From a virus, in the IMG/VR virus record IMGVR_UViG_3300007344_000304, positions 1 through 21,679 of that record: DNA of 21,679 bases. One strand, given 5' to 3'. The position numbers and the translations under genes are program-made. The notes below the pieces were generated by a model. It was not told where the DNA came from and ran no database searches. It saw only the letters and a list, made by a program, of their open reading frames with translations. Of the stretch, positions 15,984 to 21,679 are shown in pieces; the first letter of the stretch is position 1, and each line of letters opens with the position of its first letter.

Positions 15984-16228
15984 ACATCATCCTCATCGCT
16001 GAAATCCAGTTCAAGTTGAACGGGTTCGTTTTGGTCTGTATCGACCGGTTCTGGTACTTCCTGTTTCAAAGCTGCTACCACTTGCGGAATGTTAAATCGG
16101 TATGTGTTTGCCACCTTTATATAAGTGTCTTTAGGCACATACCCTTTAGCTACCCATTCGCGGACGGTAGGGACTTTGACATTCAAGTACTTAGCTAGTT
16201 CCTCAAACGAGACATAACTGTCCGTCAT
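15980..16228 (-). CDS. MerR/excisionase-type HTH DNA-binding protein
   Basis: 82 residues; ATG 16228 with GGAG 6 nt upstream, overlapping the preceding stop by 4 nt (ATGA). Residues 6-46 fit a winged helix-turn-helix of the MerR/excisionase (HTH_17) type: SFEELAKYLNVKVPTVREWV is helix-turn-recognition helix, then a KGYVP loop and a YRFNIPQVVAAL wing/helix. The remaining ~25 residues are an acidic tail ending LELDFSDEDDV. It may be a regulator of the operon, an excisionase-like architectural protein, or an origin-binding protein. No integrase is present in the window, so the excisionase reading is unsupported here. Translational coupling to the ssDNA-binding protein gene argues for a replication-linked job. 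Confidence 0.8.
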   Translation of the reverse strand: MTDSYVSFEELAKYLNVKVPTVREWVAKGYVPKDTYIKVANTYRFNIPQVVAALKQEVPEPVDTDQNEPVQLELDFSDEDDV

Positions 16229-16629
16229 TTCTTTCTCCGTACTGTCACAGTGTATTCGCTATCACAATTTAACCCCTGTGGGAGCTTTTCGGGGTTGTCC
16301 TCAAGGAATTGCTTCATATTCCCCTGATGGATTCTTTTCTCAAGCAGTTCTGGCACTTCATTTTCAAGGATAAATTTACCCATCGCTTCCCAATCAGAAG
16401 TCCAGTATTTAGATTTGGTAGACCGATAGAACGTACCGTTCTCTGTACGGACAGATTCGACACCGTTATCTTTACAGTGCTCCAAGAGTTTGATTTCTAT
16501 GGCTTTCATCTTCAGTACAAGCTCTTCTTCTTGTTCTTTTAGAGCGGCTTGTAGCTCTAACTTCTTGTCTCTTATCTTTATATAGACCGAGACCAACCGA
16601 TCTAAGTCGGGTTTCACCTCATTACTCAT
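16225..16629 (-). CDS. Conserved phage protein with N-terminal coiled coil, unknown function
   Basis: 134 residues from ATG 16629, preceded by GGAG (16638-16641) with an 8-nt gap. A GTG immediately upstream at 16632 (5-nt gap) is an alternative start. Residues ~8-52 form a Lys/Glu/Leu heptad-like coiled coil (LVSVYIKIRDKKLELQAAL). The second half holds ESVRTENGTFYRS, then KYWTSDWEAMGKFI (74-87), LEKRIHQGNMKQFLEDNP and a terminal EYTVTVRRKK strand. The pattern is familiar as a conserved family in replication clusters of marine phages, and it loosely recalls host-nuclease-inhibitor or Gp157-like coiled-coil proteins, but I would not assign a function. It is the first gene after a 72-nt gap below the helicase gene and heads the coupled set ending with the ssDNA-binding protein. 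Confidence 0.8.
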   Translation of the reverse strand: MSNEVKPDLDRLVSVYIKIRDKKLELQAALKEQEEELVLKMKAIEIKLLEHCKDNGVESVRTENGTFYRSTKSKYWTSDWEAMGKFILENEVPELLEKRIHQGNMKQFLEDNPEKLPQGLNCDSEYTVTVRRKK

Positions 16630-16700
16630 CACGACATCTCCACAAATTACAATAGTTTAGCTAAGTTCTCCTTGGTTTGGCGCAGTTTAGTCTAGTTTTT

Positions 16701-16729
16701 ATTATAGTTCAAGCACATTAGTGTATAAA
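16701..16729 (-). promoter_or_regulatory. Possible sigma70-type promoter within the operon
   Basis: A consensus TATAAT lies on the minus strand at 16706-16701, overlapping the helicase stop codon. A weak -35 candidate (TTATAC, 16729-16724) lies 17 bp upstream. The 72-nt gap to the coiled-coil protein start is the largest gap inside the leftward operon, a sensible place for an internal promoter. The -10 match is perfect but AT-rich stop regions produce such matches by chance. Confidence 0.3.
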
Positions 16730-18243
16730 TCGATCATCTTGGAATGGACGTTTATTCGATCGTCCAACATCTTGTATATGTGCCTTTCCACCCTAGAACC
16801 TTCTAGTTGGATTACGGTACATGGATGTTTCTGCCCAGTACGGTGTACACGAGCGTTGGCCTGTGCGTAGGTTTCCAAAGAAGATGTTGGCCCCCACCAT
16901 ACAATCGTGTTTGCCGCAGTTAGCGTTACACCATGTGCAGCCGCTTGCGGTTGGATTATCAGGACTCTAGGGTCTGGGTCATCTTGGAATCTACTAAATA
17001 TCTCAGTGCGTTTGGACGCACTCACATCACCTCTGATAATCTCGTTTGTGATACCGTCAGCTTTTAGCTTCTCAGCCAGTACGTCAATGACGTGCTTGAA
17101 CGGTACAAAGATAAGAACCTTCTGGCTGGACTCGTCGATCACCTCACGTAGAACCTTGTACCGATTCTTAATATCAAACTCCACCGTCTCTCCAGTGTCG
17201 GTATACACCGCACCGCAGGATATTTGTAAGAGCTTGTTCATGTTAACCGCAGCATTAGCAGCAGAAATTTGTTCCCCTGCCGCTACCGCAACCATCTGGT
17301 CTTTAAGGGTCTTGTAATATTTCTTTTGCTGTGGGGTTAGTTCGACCTCACGTTTTACGTAGGTCATGTCAGGTAGGTCTAAGCACTCATCTTTCGTAAA
17401 CCGAATAGCCGGTTGTAGTGCGTTGAATACTGTATCTGTAGCATCTGGTTTGGGTAGCCACTTAAACTGTGTAGCCTTGAACATAACCTTGTCCCTGAAC
17501 GCCCCAAAAAATCTGGGCACGCCAGCAGGATTAACAAGTTTAGCTATCCCATACGCATCTACGGGAGACTGCGCGGCTGGAGTACCGGTCATCATCCACA
17601 ACCAAGTATCGGGTTTGAGTAGAGAGTTCAGTACTTTCCAGCGTTTAGATTGCGAGTTCTTGTAGTGGGTAGCCTCGTCCACAATGATCAGGTCAAACCC
17701 ACCTGCTTCGATATCGTCTTTAACTATCTCCACGCCATCGTAGTTGATAATGACGTACTCGGCTTCTCCGTTGATTATCTCCTGCCGTTTCTTTTTAGAA
17801 CCATGTGCTATGTCTACTGTGCGGTGCATAGCAAACTTGAACAGGTCAGCCCGCCATGCCGAATCCATAATAGATATGGGGCAGATGATTAGGACACGGT
17901 TGATTATCCCCTCGTCCAGCAGAAAGTCTGACGCCCAGATTGCAGAGCCGGTCTTTCCGGTGCCCTGCTCATTAAAGCAAAACCCCCGGCTATTTAAGGT
18001 TAAGAAAGAGGAAGTTGTTTTCTGATGCTCGAAAGGCTGGTACTTGCCTGTCCATTTATACTTGCCCAGTATGGGGGATGGCACATCTCTGACGTTTAAG
18101 TTCCGTAAAACACGGGACTCATCTACACCCCAGTTAACAATAACGTCATTTGCGTTGAGTTGTCTGCTCTTTGGTATCGCCGCAGTAATTTTTTCGGGAT
18201 TACGAACCCGCAGAAGCAAGCCTCTGTTATCGACAATTTGCAT
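16702..18243 (-). CDS. SNF2-family (SF2) helicase/ATPase
   Basis: 513 residues, starting at ATG 18243, 5 nt after the preceding stop, with an AGGG motif about 8 nt upstream. The order of motifs is canonical for SNF2-type SF2 ATPases: Q-like FEHQ (71-74), Walker A NEQGTGKTGSA (91-101, Lys97), motif Ia LIICPISIMDSAW, Walker B VDEAT (188-192), motif III MMTGTP (217-222), motif V AAAHGVTLTAAN (434-445), and motif VI QANARVHRTGQ (461-471). It lacks extra targeting domains and is of minimal phage size. Such proteins translocate on duplex DNA and remodel protein-DNA or recombination intermediates. In phages they often sit in replication clusters and are thought to help fork restart or clear bound proteins. 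The Walker B reads DEAT rather than the usual DEAH/DESH. Confidence 0.93.
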   Translation of the reverse strand: MQIVDNRGLLLRVRNPEKITAAIPKSRQLNANDVIVNWGVDESRVLRNLNVRDVPSPILGKYKWTGKYQPFEHQKTTSSFLTLNSRGFCFNEQGTGKTGSAIWASDFLLDEGIINRVLIICPISIMDSAWRADLFKFAMHRTVDIAHGSKKKRQEIINGEAEYVIINYDGVEIVKDDIEAGGFDLIIVDEATHYKNSQSKRWKVLNSLLKPDTWLWMMTGTPAAQSPVDAYGIAKLVNPAGVPRFFGAFRDKVMFKATQFKWLPKPDATDTVFNALQPAIRFTKDECLDLPDMTYVKREVELTPQQKKYYKTLKDQMVAVAAGEQISAANAAVNMNKLLQISCGAVYTDTGETVEFDIKNRYKVLREVIDESSQKVLIFVPFKHVIDVLAEKLKADGITNEIIRGDVSASKRTEIFSRFQDDPDPRVLIIQPQAAAHGVTLTAANTIVWWGPTSSLETYAQANARVHRTGQKHPCTVIQLEGSRVERHIYKMLDDRINVHSKMIDLYTNVLEL

Positions 18244-18248
18244 TTAAG

Positions 18249-18536
18249 TTACCCTACTAGCTTATCTGGGTATTTAGCAGCCATTGCTAGAAGTTCGTTT
18301 TTATTTTCAATGGCTTCCGGATGATCACCGGTAACGCAGCGGCTTCTTAAATCTTCTTCTGGGCTGTACTTTAAGTTGTACCCTCTAGGGTACGCACCTT
18401 CTACGGTACAATGAGAAGACCTATGCCCTTCTCCCCCGCCTAATCCGTGATAGTGTCTGTCCCCGCATTCTTTACACACAAAGACATATTGCCTGCCACG
18501 TATGTAACAATCGACTGTAGGTATTTCATCTTGCAT
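18249..18536 (-). CDS. Small zinc-finger-like protein
   Basis: 95 residues from ATG 18536, chosen because AAGGAG lies 9 nt ahead of it. A longer form from 18569 would overlap the previous gene by 20 nt. Residues 19-43 contain VCKECGDRHYH and then GGGEGHRSSHC: Cys21, Cys24, His28, His30, His38, His42 and Cys43, enough ligands for one compact zinc site. The rest (NLKYSPEEDLRSRC, KNELLAMAAKYPDKLVG) has no known motif. Proteins with CxxC followed by a Gly-rich HxxxC segment are common in marine phage replication clusters and may be DNA- or RNA-polymerase-associated, but the function is not known. Neighbours are the basic HNH-like protein (upstream) and the SNF2 helicase (downstream by 5 nt). Confidence 0.75.
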   Translation of the reverse strand: MQDEIPTVDCYIRGRQYVFVCKECGDRHYHGLGGGEGHRSSHCTVEGAYPRGYNLKYSPEEDLRSRCVTGDHPEAIENKNELLAMAAKYPDKLVG

Positions 18537-18549
18537 GACATCATTCTCC

Positions 18550-18864
18550 TTATTTCTTTTTCTTCTCACGCTTACTAGTTTCAGAAACTAAACGCCCTTT
18601 GGAATCTCGTTTGAACGATCTGTTCTTGGACTTACTTTCTATCTTGGTACCGTGAGAGTTCTTGCCACCTTTGCTCAGTGCTTTCTTGTGGCTAACGTCC
18701 TTGCCCTCTCGTTTGTCGGCTTTGCCGTTCTTGTTTTTGTCTACGCCTTCCTTGTCTATCTTACGCCGCGCACGCTGCCTTTCCATACGGTCAGCATGTT
18801 CACCACGCTTCTTCTGTTGCTCGTACTCTTTCTTATAAGGACGTTTCTTTTTTGTATATGGCAT
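18550..18864 (-). CDS. Very basic degenerate HNH-like protein
   Basis: 104 residues from ATG 18864, in a TGATG overlap with the upstream stop and 5 nt after GGGAGG. An adjacent ATG at 18867 is the other option. About a third of the residues are Lys or Arg and the protein ends KREKKKK. Residues 57-83 (VSHKKALSKGGKN, then KSKNRSF) follow the HNH pattern 'DH..PLS.GG.N...NL......N', with His59, Asn69 and Asn81 kept. The usual Asp/His before His59 is Ser58, the middle Asn is Thr73, and the supporting Cys pairs are absent. It may be a minimal HNH nickase, or a lineage that kept only DNA binding. It lies directly after a PD-(D/E)XK nuclease gene. The alternative is simply a nucleic-acid-condensing basic protein. 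Confidence 0.7.
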   Translation of the reverse strand: MPYTKKKRPYKKEYEQQKKRGEHADRMERQRARRKIDKEGVDKNKNGKADKREGKDVSHKKALSKGGKNSHGTKIESKSKNRSFKRDSKGRLVSETSKREKKKK

Positions 18865-19544
18865 CATCGCCTCCCATTATGTGGGCACTCAGTTACGACA
18901 CAGTGTGCTCTACAAAGCCCTGTGGGTTTAGGATTCCATACGTCATTGTCGTATGATTTTTCCAGTGTAGCGTAGGCAGTTAACCACTTGCGCCACAGTT
19001 CTGTTTGGTTTTCTATGGTATATGTCTCTTTAATGAAAGCCTTACATACCACAAACAACAACCCACATTTCACCTTCTTTATGTCAGGGAAATGTCTGAA
19101 GACAGCAAGAGCCATTAGCTCTAGTTGTCCCTTGTCTGCATATTTAGCAGACTTACCGGTTTTGTAATCTATTACTGTAGCAACGCCGGTTTTTTCGTCA
19201 ACTATTAATAGATCGGCTACACCCCTAAACCAAACACCGTTATCAAAGAATCCACACGGTTCTAGCTTTTCAGTCAGCCCCATTTTGTATTCGCAGAGCT
19301 TTTCGCCTTTCATACCTTTGAGTTTGTCTAACGCACTCAAAGCATAGTCAAATCGGGGGTCTAGCTCTTTAACTACACCGCCGACGTAATCTTCTGCGGC
19401 CTTGTGAAATTCGTTTCCGTAAAAGATAGCTTCGGTTTCAAAGTTCTCCTCGTAATCTTTTACTACCTTCGTGTGGTAATACTTCTTCGGGCACTGATCA
19501 AACGTCTTTATGCTACTGAACGACCACGCTGGTTTGGTATCCAC
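18864..19544 (-). CDS. Cas4/RecB-like PD-(D/E)XK nuclease
   Basis: 226 residues from GTG 19544, preferred because GGAGAG ends 8 nt before it; the GTG at 19553 leaves no room for a ribosome-binding site. Residue numbers here count from that longer form. Motifs: SFSSIKTFDQCPKKYY (11-26), GNEFHKAAEDYV with His50, the catalytic GVADLLIVDE (Asp114) and VIDYKTGK (Asp129, Lys131), and QLELMALAVF with Gln143 (motif IV-like). Cys21 with Cys214, Cys218 and Cys223 (CRAHCVVTEC) matches the four-cysteine 4Fe-4S arrangement of Cas4/AddB-type nucleases. It would act as a DNA exonuclease in recombination or genome processing, the role of T7 gp6 or lambda exonuclease. The start overlaps the polymerase 3' end by 37 nt in another frame. 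No CRISPR genes are nearby. Confidence 0.9.
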   Translation of the reverse strand: MDTKPAWSFSSIKTFDQCPKKYYHTKVVKDYEENFETEAIFYGNEFHKAAEDYVGGVVKELDPRFDYALSALDKLKGMKGEKLCEYKMGLTEKLEPCGFFDNGVWFRGVADLLIVDEKTGVATVIDYKTGKSAKYADKGQLELMALAVFRHFPDIKKVKCGLLFVVCKAFIKETYTIENQTELWRKWLTAYATLEKSYDNDVWNPKPTGLCRAHCVVTECPHNGRR

Positions 19545-21379
19545 TCGGTACACTCTCCGTAGTTTTTGCCGATCTCCACGTCACCACGCACGGGAAGGCC
19601 GTTCGCCCACTCCGGTGTGTAACGCATGCAGGAGTCCACGTAGATAGCAGCTTCCTCTACCTCCGTGTCTCTGACACAGCATACCACAGAATCGTGTACC
19701 GTTAACAAAATAGGGTACCGCTTAGATATCATTAACATCTGTTCGGACATCACACAACGTGCTATTCCCTGACACACGTTTTCTATAACTTTACCGCCGT
19801 AAATCTTAGTCCAGCCCCGTCTAGTCTTGTACGTAAACTGAACACCTTTCTCTGTCTCGTCAGCTTTTAGCTGGTTGTAATACATCATCAACCCTGATGG
19901 GAGTTGAATAGCGTTGAGATTAGGCACCACTTCGAGCACTCCCTTACGTCCAAGTTCTGCGGAGTAGTCTTGGTAGATGCGCATCAGTGCAGTTTGGGCC
20001 TGCCGCCATAAGTTAGTAATTGAGTCGTTCGTGTCCCTGTAGATACGTACAATACGTTCTGCTTCCGCCGCTTCTACGTCAACCCCGAACGTCTTAAGTT
20101 GGTCACGGAATCTTACTGCCCCCATTCCATATCCGGCTCCGAGGATTGTAGTCTTACCGATGAAGCGTTGGTGGGCAGTAACTTCGGATTCAGGCACACC
20201 ATAAATAGCCGCTGCCATCTTCTTGTATACGTCTTCTCCCTTCTCAAAAGCCTCGACCAAATCATCCTGACCGGCTAACCATGCGAGTACACGCGCCTCT
20301 ATCTGGGCAGAGTCGGCTTCAACCAGCGTGTATCCTTCCGGTGCTACGATACATGACTTCAAAACTTTAGCGTTCTGACCCCGACTTGGTAGGTTCTGTA
20401 GGTTAATCTTGTCTTGACCGCCCCATCTGCCGGTGTGTGCTGCGTAGTATTTAATCGGTACAGGTAATGCGCCGCGCAGTGCGATATCAATAAACCTTTC
20501 TGTACGTGTTTCCTCTAGCGTACTCTTAAGTCCTATGCGAGCTGCTACTAACGCTTGCACCTTTGGGTCTTCGTGTTCTTGGAGAGCTTTGAATGCTTCA
20601 TCGCTTTTAGCAAAAGCAAACGTCTCTTTACCTGTACGCAAACTTGTTTTGGTTGGAGGGATAACACCTAGTGATTCCAACGCCTTAGCAAACTTAGGGT
20701 TGGACATAAGCTCGTCCTTCTCAATCCCGCATTCTTCGAGCAAGCGATCTTTTTGAATTTTTAGATTCGACAGGTGGTCTTGTAGTTTATCTATGTCTAA
20801 CTCAAGCACAGGGTCTATAAACATACGCAAGGTCATATCTATAACTTTAAGTTCTGACCTCGGAAACTTGCGCGTAGTCATAAAGATATTAAACAGTTTG
20901 TAGGTTAGCTCTACATCTTGGATACAGTAATCCCCATACCGTTCTAATTCGACATCGCTGAAATCTTCGCGGCGTTTGTCCAACGCATGAATTACTTCGT
21001 CTCCTTTCTCTCCGACATCGTACATCTCTGAAAGTTTTTTAAGTGACGCACCGGCATCAACACCGTGTATTGCACGCGCCATGCAAAGAGTATCAAGGTA
21101 TAAACGAGGGTGAATATCAAGCAACCAACTAAGAATAGCACCATCAAACAAAGTGTTATGAGCAAGTACAGCACACTCTTCCCAGTTATAGTTGTCATGT
21201 AAGTACCTCTTCAGGTCGCTGAATGCTCCACTCAACCATACTGTCTCGCCATCATTTACTTTTACACTCACACCAATGATTTCAAACTCAGGACTACGAA
21301 TGTACTGTTCTGTAGTTAGTTTAGTTAGCGAGAACGTTTTTGAGTAATAGGTCTCAAAGTCTACGGTTATGACATCCAC
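19508..21379 (-). CDS. Family A DNA polymerase with 3'-5' exonuclease
   Basis: 623 residues, starting at GTG 21379 (TAGTG overlap with the nuclease stop; GAGGAT upstream). The N-terminal proofreading domain keeps its acidic residues: VDFETY (Asp7, Glu9), LAHNTLFDG (Asn75, Asp79) and YCIQD (Tyr151, Asp155). The polymerase domain shows HTGRWGG (315-321) and NLQNLP, motif A DSAQIEAR (Asp356, Glu361), motif B RFIGKTTILGAGYG (Arg405, Lys409, Leu413, Tyr417), and motif C VHDS (His562, Asp563). There is no 5'-nuclease domain, as in T7 gp5. Position 413 corresponds to E. coli Phe762 and is Leu, the type often seen in environmental phage polymerases. This is the replicative polymerase of the phage. 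The gene lies between the SNase-like and Cas4-like nuclease genes. Confidence 0.96.
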   Translation of the reverse strand: MDVITVDFETYYSKTFSLTKLTTEQYIRSPEFEIIGVSVKVNDGETVWLSGAFSDLKRYLHDNYNWEECAVLAHNTLFDGAILSWLLDIHPRLYLDTLCMARAIHGVDAGASLKKLSEMYDVGEKGDEVIHALDKRREDFSDVELERYGDYCIQDVELTYKLFNIFMTTRKFPRSELKVIDMTLRMFIDPVLELDIDKLQDHLSNLKIQKDRLLEECGIEKDELMSNPKFAKALESLGVIPPTKTSLRTGKETFAFAKSDEAFKALQEHEDPKVQALVAARIGLKSTLEETRTERFIDIALRGALPVPIKYYAAHTGRWGGQDKINLQNLPSRGQNAKVLKSCIVAPEGYTLVEADSAQIEARVLAWLAGQDDLVEAFEKGEDVYKKMAAAIYGVPESEVTAHQRFIGKTTILGAGYGMGAVRFRDQLKTFGVDVEAAEAERIVRIYRDTNDSITNLWRQAQTALMRIYQDYSAELGRKGVLEVVPNLNAIQLPSGLMMYYNQLKADETEKGVQFTYKTRRGWTKIYGGKVIENVCQGIARCVMSEQMLMISKRYPILLTVHDSVVCCVRDTEVEEAAIYVDSCMRYTPEWANGLPVRGDVEIGKNYGECTEWIPNQRGRSVA

Positions 21380-21679
21380 TACAATCTATCCTCGTATTCG
21401 CTAACAGGCGGTATGCCCGTAGCTGTTAGTTTACCTTCTTTTATTAGTGCTTGACGGTTAGCTTCCTGTGCAGCCGCTATTTCTTTTTTATTTTGGCCGG
21501 TGTATTCGACAGCCAGTTTTTCTTTGATGAGTAGCTTATTGATTGTTGTTCGCCCCACTTTGATTTCACCCAAGTACCTTCCAAACTTTCCCTTCTCCCT
21601 TGTTCGGAGCGCATAAACTCCTCCCAACTTGAGAGCCTTTTGGGCGTAGGCTTTCGCGAGTAGTCCATGTGCTTTCTCC
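21379..21679 (-). CDS. SNase-like nuclease, 5'-truncated at window edge
   Basis: The frame is open from the right edge (first full codon at 21678) to TAG at 21381-21379, giving the last 99 residues. TTG 21627 is internal, not the start. The visible part matches the C-terminal half of the staphylococcal nuclease (thermonuclease) fold: GLLAKAYAQKAL helix, VYALRTREKGKFGRYLGEI with the Arg equivalent to SNase Arg87 (in KFGR), then INKLLIKEKLAVEY, the usual 'N..L...G.A..Y' motif. The metal-binding Asp and catalytic Glu of the N-terminal half would lie outside the window. It is a Ca-dependent sugar-nonspecific nuclease in family terms; in phages it may degrade host DNA or RNA for nucleotides. The first gene visible in the leftward operon, it is coupled to the polymerase by a 1-nt overlap. 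Confidence 0.8.
   Translation of the reverse strand, partial: EKAHGLLAKAYAQKALKLGGVYALRTREKGKFGRYLGEIKVGRTTINKLLIKEKLAVEYTGQNKKEIAAAQEANRQALIKEGKLTATGIPPVSEYEDRL

Noticed and set aside
15980-16228. HTH protein read as an excisionase, implying a temperate phage
   Set aside because: No integrase, attachment site or repressor is visible in this window, so lifestyle cannot be inferred from this gene.
16907-17317. A 136-residue plus-strand open frame opposite the SNF2 helicase
   Set aside because: The sense strand encodes intact helicase motifs V and VI; the antisense product matches nothing I recognise.
18550-18569. Longer start for the zinc-finger protein at 18569
   Set aside because: Its Arg/Lys N-terminus is the out-of-frame shadow of the preceding gene end, and AAGGAG fits the ATG at 18536.
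18864-19544. Cas4-like gene as evidence of a phage-borne CRISPR system
   Set aside because: No Cas1/Cas2, effector genes or repeat-spacer array; stand-alone Cas4-like nucleases are common in phage replication clusters.

Overview
The window is a piece of a tailed double-stranded DNA phage genome (Caudoviricetes). It is most likely lytic-style and short-tailed or ejection-type, and it resembles uncultured marine phages. The evidence is dense gene packing with 1-4 nt stop/start overlaps, a block of phage virion-type genes, a phage family A DNA polymerase with a primase-helicase, and no host housekeeping genes. The host cannot be named from the sequence. Terminase, portal, major capsid and lysis genes are not seen and presumably lie outside the window. 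No tRNA, rRNA, CRISPR array, insertion sequence or integrase was found.

The layout is two convergent blocks. The left block (1-11902, + strand) holds five virion-type genes: a 5'-truncated protein with cysteine-rich 20-residue repeats; a 300-aa protein ending in a phage 'DGEFVIPADVV' module; a 287-aa alanine/glutamine-rich helical protein; an 896-aa Gln-rich protein with an embedded phi6-P5-like muralytic domain; and a 2211-aa giant protein with an HExxH peptidase motif and membrane-like segments. The last two look like internal or ejected virion proteins, which in T7-like phages breach the cell wall and membrane during DNA entry.

The blocks meet at about 11903-11968. A perfect 7-bp GC hairpin followed by a T-tract there is oriented to stop leftward (minus-strand) transcription.

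The right block (21679 down to 11969, minus strand) is a replication, recombination and nucleotide-processing operon. Read in the direction of transcription it encodes: an SNase-like nuclease (5' end off the window), family A DNA polymerase, Cas4/RecB-like PD-(D/E)XK nuclease, a very basic degenerate HNH-like protein, a small zinc-finger-like protein, an SNF2-family helicase, a conserved coiled-coil protein, a MerR-type HTH protein, an ssDNA-binding-protein candidate with an acidic tail, an AEP primase fused to a DUF927-type helicase, and a small conserved unknown. Most junctions overlap (ATGA, TGATG, TAGTG), which implies one co-translated operon. There is a possible internal promoter near 16701 and a hairpin between the ssDNA-binding protein and primase genes that could tune expression.

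The most notable items are the recently homogenised 60-bp repeat array at the left edge, the giant HExxH polyvalent-type ejection protein beside a muralytic virion protein, a Leu at the polymerase position equivalent to E. coli Phe762, and the degenerate HNH-like protein next to a Cas4-like nuclease. Family assignments were made by eye from motifs; no database search was run.
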